A stretch of 60,018 nt of DNA from Segatella copri (GTDB lineage: Bacteria; Bacteroidota; Bacteroidia; Bacteroidales; Bacteroidaceae), in the NCBI RefSeq assembly GCF_019127135.1, contig NZ_JAHOEA010000022.1, positions 1-60,018 of the forward strand, in the 5' to 3' direction. The position numbers were made by a program, and so were the translations under genes. Positions 8,883-16,438 of this stretch are shown here, piece after piece (the first letter of the stretch is position 1; each line of letters opens with the position of its first letter). The notes under the pieces are model-generated. The model saw only the letters and a list, made by a program, of their open reading frames with translations, did no database searches and had not been told where the DNA came from.

Positions 8883-9941
8883 TTATTCTTTTTTGATTCT
8901 TCCAAATGTCTTGATGCTGGTATATTTACGCCAGAGATTCAGCTTTCTGTTCTTTGGTACACCATGGCGACGGAGGTAGTCTTCTGCTCCGTCGAGCATG
9001 CGCTGGCATACGTTGCCGTCCAAATATGGATCGTAGTTGTCTACTATCCACTGTCTCTTGGCTATCGCCTCAGGGTCTGTGAGGGCATGGTCGTAGGCGG
9101 CAATCAGTTGATCAGGTTCCGTGATGTTTTCCCAGTAGATATCCTTGGATATGGTGCCGAGGGTGATTACTGGGCGAGAGAGCAGCAGGAACTCATAGAT
9201 GGTAGAAGAGGTATCGCTGATGAGCGTATCTGCCATCAGCTGATATTTGGTTACGTTCTCTCCCTTGTCGATGAAGAGAACATCCTTCTTGGTTGCAGCC
9301 CATTCACGGTATTCATCTACCCATTCCTGACGGGTAAGCGGATGGAACTTCATTACTACCAGGGCATTGCGCTCCTTAGCCAACTTGCCCAGCTCTTCCT
9401 TGATGTAAGGAAGCGAAGTGAGTTTTGGCGAGAAGGTAGGAGCGTAAAGGATCAAGGTCTCCTTGCCGCTTTCCCTGAGCAGTTTCTCTCGGTCGGCATC
9501 ATATTTATGCAGGTTTTCCTTGATCCAATCCTGCTTAGGCCATCCCGTTTCCAATACTTCGAAGTCGCCATATTTCTTGGCCAGAGCCTCGAAGTGGGAA
9601 GTGAAGTAAGGACCTTGGGTAAAATAGGTGTCAAAGTAACGGCGGATAATCCAGTGGTCTTTCTTCTCTGCGGCATAGCCGTGGAATACCTGTATCTTGA
9701 CGCCTGGCAGATAGTAAGGCACAATGTTGCCTGGCACATAGATAGCCTCTGGCTGGAAGTCATAGACTTCTTGAATAGAGTTGGTCCATTTCACCTGGTC
9801 GGCATATGGAAAACTGTCTATCTTTGGTTTGTGGATATACCACAATATCTCGTGTGGCAAATGTTGCTTTGTCACATGTTCTTGTATCGGATTAAGTATG
9901 TCTATGGCATACTTGTTTTCACAGAAAAGAACTATTCTCAT
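8883..9941 (-). CDS. CDP-glycerol glycerophosphotransferase (TagB/TagF-like) family protein
   Basis: 352 residues. Family signatures are the histidine motif [11 protein letters not shown] (about residues 83-93), [22 protein letters not shown] (second catalytic His) and [20 protein letters not shown], which binds the CDP moiety. TagF-like enzymes move phospho-glycerol or phospho-ribitol from CDP to a growing chain at the cytoplasmic membrane face. It overlaps the upstream acyltransferase by ATGA and precedes the aminotransferase, so the genes are almost surely co-transcribed. Length matches the catalytic domain alone, without the long N-terminal region of Gram-positive TagF polymerases, which suggests addition of one or a few residues rather than long-chain polymerisation (inference). 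Confidence 0.85.
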   Translation of the reverse strand: MRIVLFCENKYAIDILNPIQEHVTKQHLPHEILWYIHKPKIDSFPYADQVKWTNSIQEVYDFQPEAIYVPGNIVPYYLPGVKIQVFHGYAAEKKDHWIIRRYFDTYFTQGPYFTSHFEALAKKYGDFEVLETGWPKQDWIKENLHKYDADREKLLRESGKETLILYAPTFSPKLTSLPYIKEELGKLAKERNALVVMKFHPLTRQEWVDEYREWAATKKDVLFIDKGENVTKYQLMADTLISDTSSTIYEFLLLSRPVITLGTISKDIYWENITEPDQLIAAYDHALTDPEAIAKRQWIVDNYDPYLDGNVCQRMLDGAEDYLRRHGVPKNRKLNLWRKYTSIKTFGRIKKE

Positions 9942-10864
9942 GATTCTATAGGAATTACTTTGCCGTTTTTAATTTCATATCGCTTGTCAAACTCCTCCCT
10001 GGTTCGCTTCCATCTGTTATGCGTCCATAAATAATAAGGTGGATTCCGGCGGATGGTTTCTTCCAGCATCTTAAAGAAGCGACGGGTAATCTCGTGCTCC
10101 GGCAGGGAGTTCGGATTGCGGGTGATAAGCTTGTAGGTTGCCGTGTAGTAGCCGCGCTTAGGGCGGGACATCTCTACATAGAACACGGCATCGTTCATCT
10201 TTCTCATGATTCTCTCACCACCCGTAAACACAGGGGTTTCGGGATGGTTGAGGAAAGGAAGCCACAGGTGGATGTTCTCCCACTTGGGACCCTGGTCGCT
10301 GATGTAGCCGAAGAGGCTGCGGATGTTCTTGCGTTTGTAGTCTACGAGATATCGGAGGATGTCCTTCTTAGGGATAGGCACTCCGTTTTCTTCGTGAGAG
10401 CGGATGCGCTTGAAGAGTTCATCAAAAGCTTTATTGTACAGTGGATGATAGATGAGACCCAGAATGCGGTTTTTGGGCAGTTCGATGCCTACACATGAGA
10501 GCCACTCCCAGTTGCAGTAATGACCGAGGATGGCTGCCACATCCTGACCTTCCTGGAAACATTGTTCCACTTCTTCGCTGTTATATACCTTGAATCGGCG
10601 GCGAAGTTCCTTATCGCTGATGCTCAAAAGTTTAACCGCCTCGAAGAAGTAATCGCTGAACCAGCGGTAGAATTTCTTCTCGATGTCAACAATCTCTTCT
10701 TCTGATTTCTCAGGGAAGGAGGTGGTGAGATTCTTACGCACAATGCCTCTGCGATACTTGATGACGTAATACATCATGAAGTACTCGAAATCGGCGATGC
10801 AATAGAGCAGCCTGAAAGGCAGCAGCGATATTGCATAAAACAGCGCATAAACAATCTTTGTCAT
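9938..10864 (-). CDS. LpxL/HtrB-family lysophospholipid/lipid A acyltransferase
   Basis: 308 residues. An N-terminal hydrophobic stretch (ALFYAISLLPFRLLYCIADF) anchors it to the inner membrane. GHYCNWEW holds the catalytic HX4(D/E) motif; YHPLYNKAFDELFKRIRS is the second conserved block, and LFGYISDQGPKW the substrate-binding block. Bacteroidota often carry more than one such protein, used for the secondary acyl chain of lipid A or for other amino or glycolipids. Because it overlaps the glycerophosphotransferase gene, its acceptor could be a lipid related to that pathway rather than canonical lipid A. The upstream 77-base gap holds a TATATAATAAGGT-type motif. Confidence 0.8.
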   Translation of the reverse strand: MTKIVYALFYAISLLPFRLLYCIADFEYFMMYYVIKYRRGIVRKNLTTSFPEKSEEEIVDIEKKFYRWFSDYFFEAVKLLSISDKELRRRFKVYNSEEVEQCFQEGQDVAAILGHYCNWEWLSCVGIELPKNRILGLIYHPLYNKAFDELFKRIRSHEENGVPIPKKDILRYLVDYKRKNIRSLFGYISDQGPKWENIHLWLPFLNHPETPVFTGGERIMRKMNDAVFYVEMSRPKRGYYTATYKLITRNPNSLPEHEITRRFFKMLEETIRRNPPYYLWTHNRWKRTREEFDKRYEIKNGKVIPIES

Positions 10865-10941
10865 AAGTCCTATGATTTAACCTTATTATATATAAGCAAG
10901 AATGCAACTTAACATTTAACATTCAACACTTAACATTGTTA

Positions 10942-12795
10942 TTACACCTGCTGCATATCATGCAACTTCTTGTAATATCCTTCTTTTTCAATCAGTTCCT
11001 CATGAGTACCACGCTCCACAATCCTGCCCTCGTGCAATACGCAGATTTCATCGGCATGCTTGATGGTACTCAGTCGGTGGGCCACAGCCACGGTAGTACG
11101 GGTCTTCATCAGCTTCTCCAAGGCATCCTGAACCAGGCGTTCGCTTTCGGTATCAAGAGCTGATGTTGCCTCGTCGAGGATGAGGATAGGAGGGTTCTTG
11201 AGGATGGCACGGGCGATGCTCACACGCTGGCGCTGACCGCCAGAGAGTCTGCCGCCACGGTCGCCGATACCAGTATCGAAGCCATGTTCCGACTTGGTGA
11301 TGAATTCGTAGGCATTGGCAATCTTTGCTGCATTGGCTATTTCCTCATCGGTAGCATCTGTCTTGCCGAAACGGATGTTGTCCTTAAAGCTGGCGTTGAA
11401 GAGGATGGCTTCCTGGTTTACATTACCTATCAGCTGTCGGAGATCGTGTACGCAGAGGTCCTTCACGTTGATGCCGTCGATGAGCACTTCGCCCTCCTGT
11501 ACATCGTAGTAACGAGGAATCAGGTCGAGCATCGTACTCTTTCCGCTACCGCTCTGCCCCACCAGTGCGATGGTCTTTCCCTTAGGAATCACCAGGTTGA
11601 TATCCTTCAGCACGTAAACCAGTTCACCGTTCTGATAGTCGGTATAGGCGAAGGAAACGTGGCGGAACTCTATCTGATGTTCGAAGCTGCTGATATGCTC
11701 TGGGGTCTCCTTGTCCTTGATTTCCACCTCAGCCTGCAGAATCTTGTCGATACGCTCCATACTTGCCAATCCCTTTGGGATATTGTAACTCGCCTTGGAG
11801 AATTCCTTCAGCGGGTTGATGATGCTGTAGAGCATCACGAGGTAGAAGATGATGGTAGGACCATCGATTCTGCCGTAATCCAGAACCAGGATGCCGCCAA
11901 ACCACAATACCACTACGATGAGGATGGTTCCCAGGAACTCACTCATCGGGTGTGCCATCTGCTGGCGGATATTTACACGCATGATGTTGTCGCGGTAGCT
12001 GCTGTTAACCTGATTGAAACGCTTGTTCATCTTTTCTTCAGCACAGAACGCCTTGATGATGCGCAAGCCGCCCAGCGTTTCTTCTACCATACTCATCGTA
12101 TCGCTCCAAAGTGCCTGTGCCTCGATACTGTGTGCCTTCAGTTTCTTGCCCACTACTCCCATGAACCAGCCGAAAGGTGGTACAAAGAGAATGGTGAAGA
12201 GGGTGAGCTGCCAACTGATGCAGATCAGCGTAACGAAATAGAAAAGGATCAGGATAGGGTTCTTGAAGAGCATGTCGAGCGACGACATGATGCTGTTCTC
12301 CACTTCCTGCACATCACCGCTCATGCGGGCAATGATATCTCCCTTGCGCTCCTCGCTGAAGAAACCGAGCGAGAGGCTGTTTATCTTCTGGTAAATCTGG
12401 TTGCGGATGTCTCTTACGATACCTGTACGGATAGGTATGATGGTGGCTGACGAGAGGAAATAGGCTCCCGTCTTGAGGAATGTCATGAAGGCTAGGAATA
12501 GGCCGATGACCAAAAGGGCTGTTGATGCACTATGGACAACAATAAACTCCTGAATATAATAATACAGGTTATTGGTTGCAACCTCCTTGATGCTACCCCA
12601 ATCTCCATTCCAGTGCATATACTCGTTGACACGGATACCACCGTCTACTTGGAACAGGATTTGCAGGATTGGTATCAAGGCTGCAAACGAAAAGATGTTC
12701 AATACCGCAGACAGGATATTGAACAGGATTGACAGTCCCAGATACTTCTTGTATGGAGGGACGAATCGGCGTAAAATTTGCAAGAATTCCTTCAT
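10942..12795 (-). CDS. msbA: MsbA-like ABC transporter (fused permease-ATPase)
   Basis: 617 residues from the ATG at 12795 (MKEFLQILRRF). A start 12 codons upstream would run through the promoter -7 element. Six membrane helices in the first 320 residues, then the ATPase: Walker A ALVGQSGSGKST, signature RLSGGQRQRVSIARA, Walker B PILILDEATSALD and switch AVAHRLSTI. Homodimeric exporters of this shape flip lipid A core or other lipid-linked molecules to the periplasmic leaflet. It has an unusually large first periplasmic loop (about residues 55-85, HWNGDWGSIKEVATNN). It sits upstream of the acyltransferase and glycerophosphotransferase genes. The promoter ends five bases before the ATG, so the transcript is predicted leaderless. 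The symbol is by similarity only. Confidence 0.85.
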   Translation of the reverse strand: MKEFLQILRRFVPPYKKYLGLSILFNILSAVLNIFSFAALIPILQILFQVDGGIRVNEYMHWNGDWGSIKEVATNNLYYYIQEFIVVHSASTALLVIGLFLAFMTFLKTGAYFLSSATIIPIRTGIVRDIRNQIYQKINSLSLGFFSEERKGDIIARMSGDVQEVENSIMSSLDMLFKNPILILFYFVTLICISWQLTLFTILFVPPFGWFMGVVGKKLKAHSIEAQALWSDTMSMVEETLGGLRIIKAFCAEEKMNKRFNQVNSSYRDNIMRVNIRQQMAHPMSEFLGTILIVVVLWFGGILVLDYGRIDGPTIIFYLVMLYSIINPLKEFSKASYNIPKGLASMERIDKILQAEVEIKDKETPEHISSFEHQIEFRHVSFAYTDYQNGELVYVLKDINLVIPKGKTIALVGQSGSGKSTMLDLIPRYYDVQEGEVLIDGINVKDLCVHDLRQLIGNVNQEAILFNASFKDNIRFGKTDATDEEIANAAKIANAYEFITKSEHGFDTGIGDRGGRLSGGQRQRVSIARAILKNPPILILDEATSALDTESERLVQDALEKLMKTRTTVAVAHRLSTIKHADEICVLHEGRIVERGTHEELIEKEGYYKKLHDMQQV

Positions 12796-12800
12796 AGGTG

Positions 12801-12832
12801 CAAATATAGTGCTTTTTAAGAAAACCGCCAAA
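12801..12832 (-). promoter_or_regulatory. Promoter of the msbA-like gene (leaderless arrangement)
   Basis: Read on the minus strand: TTTG (12829-12832), 20-bp spacer, TATATTTG (12801-12808), then CACCT and the ATG at 12795. This is a full match to the Bacteroidota consensus, and the expected start point falls at or within a base or two of the start codon. The -33 element lies in the right arm of the miaB terminator. Confidence 0.75.
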
Positions 12833-12846
12833 CTTTTGGCGGTTTT
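12821..12846 (-). terminator. Terminator downstream of miaB
   Basis: Perfect 12-bp stem AAAACCGCCAAA / TTTGGCGGTTTT with a two-base loop (12821-12832 and 12835-12846). The T-rich flanks make it usable in either direction. The very short loop means the terminal pairs would open in RNA. Confidence 0.7.
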
Positions 12847-12919
12847 TCTTGTTTATATTCTGTTTTTTCTTTCAGAAGAGTCTTTTTATTCAGAAAAAGC
12901 TGTTCTGAAGAGTTTGGGT

Positions 12920-14254
12920 TTACTCCTTTACTTCTTCTCCGAAGAGAGTAGCAGAGGTAGAACCGGTGATGCGAACCTTCACGAACTCTCCGATGTGGTG
13001 GTTGCCCTTATCGATGACAACCGCCTTGTTCTGTTCTGTTCGGCCCATCATCTGCTCGCGGCTACGCTTGCTGAAGTTCTCGATGAGGATGGTGAATACC
13101 TTGCCTTCATCCTTCTTGTTCTGCTCGGCACTCACCTCGGTCTGCAACTTGATAAGTTCGTTGAGGCGGGCTATCTTGGTTTCCTCAGAAACGTTGTCTG
13201 GCAGATGCTTGGCGGCATAGGTGCCCGGGCGCTCTGAATACTTGAACATGAAGGCGCTGTCGAAGCCTACTTCCTTCACCAGCGAGAGGGTTTCCTGATG
13301 GTCTTCCTCGGTCTCGTCGTGATAACCCACGAAGATGTCGGTGGTGATGCCGCAGCCTGGGATGATACGCTTGATGTCGGCGATGCGCTGCAGATACTCC
13401 TCACGGGTGTATTTGCGGTTCATCAGCTTCAAAATCTTGTTGCTTCCGCTCTGTGCAGGGAAGTGGATGTGTTTGCAGAGGTTTGGCTCTTCGGCGATGG
13501 CGTGGAGGATGTCCTCGGTCATATCCTCTGGGTTAGAGGTGGTGAAGCGTACACGCATATCCGGTACAGCCTGGGCTACCATGTGAAGGAGTTCGGCAAA
13601 AGAAAGACTGCCTTCCTCGCGTTTGCCCGATGGCGAGAGACCATAACTGTTTACATTCTGCCCAAGCAGGGTAACTTCCTTGAAGCCACGCTGCTGCAAA
13701 TCGCGAACCTCACGCAGGATGCTCTCTGCATCACGGCTGCGTTCACGTCCACGGGTATAAGGCACGATGCAGTAGTGGCAGAAGTTGTTGCAACCACGCA
13801 TGATGCTTACAAAACCGCTCACTCTGTTTCCACCGATACGCTGAGGTACGATGTCGCGGTAAGTCTCGGTCTTAGAAAGTTCAATGTTGATGGCGTTGGT
13901 ACCCATCTCGCACTGCGCAATCATATCCGGCAGGTTGAGATAGCTGTCTGGTCCACAGACCAGGTTGGCATAATGGTTCTGGACGAGGTCATCCTTCACG
14001 CGCTCTGCCATACAGCCCAAAACGCCGAGAATCACCTTTCTTCCCTTCTTCTGCTCTGCATGCAGGGTGTCGAGGCGATGATAAATCTTGTTCTCTGCAT
14101 TCTCGCGGATACTGCAGGTGTTCAGGAAGATGGCATCAGCCTCTTCTTCTTTCTCACAAATTTCGTAGCCAGCCATCTGCATCACAGAGGCAACTACCTC
14201 ACTGTCTGCCACGTTCATCTGGCAGCCATAAGTCTCAATAAATAGTTTCTTCAT
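12920..14254 (-). CDS. miaB: tRNA-2-methylthio-N6-dimethylallyladenosine synthase MiaB
   Basis: 444 residues. The N-terminal UPF0004 domain starts KKLFIETYGCQMNVADSE, with further cluster cysteines in FLNTCSIRENAENK and ILGVLGCMAERV. The radical-SAM domain has RGCNNFCHYCIVPYTRGRE (CxxxCxxC), and a TRAM domain closes the protein (about residues 375-440). It methylthiolates i6A37 in tRNAs reading U-starting codons, using two Fe-S clusters and two SAM. Length and motif order are normal. It is separated from the PAP2 gene upstream by 53 bases and from msbA by a terminator, so it probably ends an operon with the two preceding genes. Confidence 0.97.
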   Translation of the reverse strand: MKKLFIETYGCQMNVADSEVVASVMQMAGYEICEKEEEADAIFLNTCSIRENAENKIYHRLDTLHAEQKKGRKVILGVLGCMAERVKDDLVQNHYANLVCGPDSYLNLPDMIAQCEMGTNAINIELSKTETYRDIVPQRIGGNRVSGFVSIMRGCNNFCHYCIVPYTRGRERSRDAESILREVRDLQQRGFKEVTLLGQNVNSYGLSPSGKREEGSLSFAELLHMVAQAVPDMRVRFTTSNPEDMTEDILHAIAEEPNLCKHIHFPAQSGSNKILKLMNRKYTREEYLQRIADIKRIIPGCGITTDIFVGYHDETEEDHQETLSLVKEVGFDSAFMFKYSERPGTYAAKHLPDNVSEETKIARLNELIKLQTEVSAEQNKKDEGKVFTILIENFSKRSREQMMGRTEQNKAVVIDKGNHHIGEFVKVRITGSTSATLFGEEVKE

Positions 14255-14307
14255 TGTTCTAGATGAATTCTATTCGTTTATAATGTTATTGTAATTAAAA
14301 TATGTAT

Positions 14308-15327
14308 TTATCTGAATCTCAGTCGCGAAGAAAGAGTATGATGCTCTATCATTCCCTTCGATACTGCCATCAATGCAAAATAGATGACGACGGCAGAGAT
14401 GAGGCCGGCGATGGCATCGATGAGATAATGCGCCTGAATATATACGGTAGCCAGACACAGGAAGATGTAGAATGGCAGCATCACGTATAGCATTTTTCTG
14501 TTGCCGGCATGCCAGACCAGGAGCATGCAGATGGTGCTCACGCCCACATGCGAACTTGGGAAAGCGGCAGTAGGACGCTCGCCGGCGTTCTTGGCATCCT
14601 CTACAAGCTGGTAGAAGATTCCATCGGTGTAACCCGGTGTTGGCAGGCAGTTGGTATGGGTATTGAAATAATCACCCAAAGCTGGGAAGATGCCTTTGGT
14701 TATTTCTGATATTCCTACTGCATCAAAGTAGAAGGTCGGGCCCACTACCGGTACATAGATGTAGATGAGATAGTAGATAAAGAAACTGGCGAGCATGACG
14801 AATGCTGCTCTTTCAGCCTCATAATATCTGCAGAAGAAATAATAGAATGTAACCAATGCAATCATCGGATAATACATAAAGTAGCCCATCGACATCAGTT
14901 CGCTTACTACAGCCCAAGGCAGGGCTTTGGCAAAGAGCAGGGCGGGCTGACATCCGAAAAGATCCTGCTCCCAACCTGCAAAGATATGGTCGAGGTTTGG
15001 GAACATGCGATTGATTTCGTAGGTGTCGGGATACCACCAGGCAAGCAAAGCCATCTGGGCAATGATGCGCACCATCTTGGTGATGCGGCAAGGTATCATG
15101 CGGTATACTGCCCAAAGAGCTATGGTCATGACGAGCACTCTCAGTCGTCCCCAGAGCATAGCTTCCGGGTTTACGAGTTTGGTGTAGGTAAAGAGCATGG
15201 TGATAATGGTGATTGCCATATATCCCAGCATGACCCATTCCAGTGTCATCAGTCCCTTCTTCGGGTTCTTGTCTATCTTGAAATAATCTTTTATCACGCT
15301 TCTTATTAGTTTATAATTTACAGCCAT
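14308..15327 (-). CDS. PAP2-superfamily membrane phosphatase/phosphotransferase (IPC-synthase-like)
   Basis: 339 residues with about six to eight membrane helices. The PAP2 histidines are visible: AAFPSSHVGVS (motif C2) and VYIQAHYLIDAIAG (motif C3, His and Asp of the relay). The long N-terminal membrane part before the catalytic region, with LFGCQPALLFAKALPW, resembles Aur1/inositol-phosphorylceramide-synthase-type members more than small undecaprenyl-PP phosphatases. Those enzymes move a phospho-headgroup between lipids on the outer face of the inner membrane. It overlaps the epimerase gene by 10 bases, implying linked function. Bacteroidota make sphingolipids and inositol lipids, so a sphingolipid headgroup transferase is plausible, but plain phosphatase activity cannot be excluded. 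Confidence 0.75.
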   Translation of the reverse strand: MAVNYKLIRSVIKDYFKIDKNPKKGLMTLEWVMLGYMAITIITMLFTYTKLVNPEAMLWGRLRVLVMTIALWAVYRMIPCRITKMVRIIAQMALLAWWYPDTYEINRMFPNLDHIFAGWEQDLFGCQPALLFAKALPWAVVSELMSMGYFMYYPMIALVTFYYFFCRYYEAERAAFVMLASFFIYYLIYIYVPVVGPTFYFDAVGISEITKGIFPALGDYFNTHTNCLPTPGYTDGIFYQLVEDAKNAGERPTAAFPSSHVGVSTICMLLVWHAGNRKMLYVMLPFYIFLCLATVYIQAHYLIDAIAGLISAVVIYFALMAVSKGMIEHHTLSSRLRFR

Positions 15328-16313
15328 CCGTTATCCTTGTACCACTTGATGGCGAGCTTCACACCTCTTTCCAGTGGATAATGAGGATGATAGCCCAGTT
15401 CATCCATGGCTGGCTCAATATCACATCGCCAGTTGCGCTGTTTCAGAATGTTGTACTTATCATTGTTCAGGGCCGACATCTTGCCCGTCATCTTTCCGAT
15501 ATATTCACCGAAGAAGGTTACGATGCGCAACACCCAGACAGGTGCCTTGATGCGTAGCATCCAAGGATTGCCTAACTCCTTTTTTATCAGGTCGCTGAAG
15601 GCAGCTGACTGATATACTTCTCCATCGCTGAGGAAGTATTTTCTGCCGTTCATTCCATGATCCAGAGCCAGGAATACAGCCTGTACCACGTCCTGTACAT
15701 ATACAAAGGTGATGTCCTGGCGCTTGAATCCTACAGCAAAGTCAACATGTTGCTTGATGCTCTGCGCCATGAGAAAATAATCTTTCTCCCTGGGACCGTA
15801 AACTCCTGTAGGGCGGAGGATGATATAAGGAAAGTTGTTGCCGATGCTGTCCAGATAGCGTTCTGCCTCCAGCTTACTCTTTCCGTATGCTGTATTTGGC
15901 TTAGGAGTATCATGTTCTGAGATTTCCTGATAAGGCTGCTCTTCGCGGATGGCTCCAAAAATGCTGAGCGAACTGACAAAGACAAATCGCCTGATAGGCA
16001 TCTGGAGGCGCAGAAGGACGTTCACCAGATGCTTGGTTCCCTCTGTGTTTACCTTATAAAAGTCCTCTGCATGCAGGCACTTCGTTGCGCCGGCTGCATG
16101 CACTATATAGTCGAACTCGTGCGGGGCGAGTTCTTTCTCCAACTCTTCCTCTGAAGAAAGATTGAGATTGATAAAATGGATGCGCTCGTCTTGCAGATAC
16201 TTTCTGGAACTGGTAGGGCGTACTGCCGCCCAGGTTTCCATGCCCTGTCTTAAGGCCTCTTCCACGATGTAGCTGCCGATAAAGCCCGACGCACCCGTTA
16301 CTAGAATCTTCAT
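15318..16313 (-). CDS. NAD(P)-dependent epimerase/dehydratase (extended SDR)
   Basis: 331 residues. The Rossmann glycine motif is TGASGFIGSYIVEEAL at the N-terminus, followed by VHAAGATKC, the serine in VFVSSLSIFGA and the active-site YGKSK (YxxxK). LRPTGVYGPREKDY is the conserved substrate-pocket turn. The C-terminal part is hydrophobic (VWVLRIVTFFGEYIGKM), as in family members acting on membrane lipids such as 3-beta-HSD-like or ketosphinganine reductases, rather than nucleotide-sugar epimerases. Co-translation with the PAP2 protein supports a lipid substrate. A TAATTTTG -7 element on the minus strand lies at 16344-16351. Confidence 0.8.
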   Translation of the reverse strand: MKILVTGASGFIGSYIVEEALRQGMETWAAVRPTSSRKYLQDERIHFINLNLSSEEELEKELAPHEFDYIVHAAGATKCLHAEDFYKVNTEGTKHLVNVLLRLQMPIRRFVFVSSLSIFGAIREEQPYQEISEHDTPKPNTAYGKSKLEAERYLDSIGNNFPYIILRPTGVYGPREKDYFLMAQSIKQHVDFAVGFKRQDITFVYVQDVVQAVFLALDHGMNGRKYFLSDGEVYQSAAFSDLIKKELGNPWMLRIKAPVWVLRIVTFFGEYIGKMTGKMSALNNDKYNILKQRNWRCDIEPAMDELGYHPHYPLERGVKLAIKWYKDNGWL

Positions 16314-16402
16314 TAATTATTTATAAAATTGCAATTTCGGCTGCAAAATTACAACAAAAAATCGAGTTATCCTCTATGTTATGCCAAAATTCTTTCTTTT
16401 TC

Positions 16403-16433
16403 TTTGTGAAATCACTTTTTTATGCTATCTTTG
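16403..16433 (+). promoter_or_regulatory. Promoter of the Ser/Thr kinase gene (leaderless arrangement)
   Basis: TTTG (16403-16406), 19-bp spacer, TATCTTTG (16426-16433), then CAGTT and the ATG at 16439. As with msbA, only five bases separate the -7 element from the start codon. Confidence 0.75.
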
Positions 16434-16438
16434 CAGTT

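Noticed and set aside
8826..10034. Plus-strand ORF of about 400 codons opposite the TagF-like and aminotransferase genes
   Set aside because: It is antisense to two well-supported enzymes; its translation has no family motifs and it arises from the codon bias of the real genes.
11284..12450. Plus-strand ORF of about 390 codons opposite msbA
   Set aside because: Antisense shadow of the ABC transporter, whose Walker and signature motifs are intact on the minus strand.
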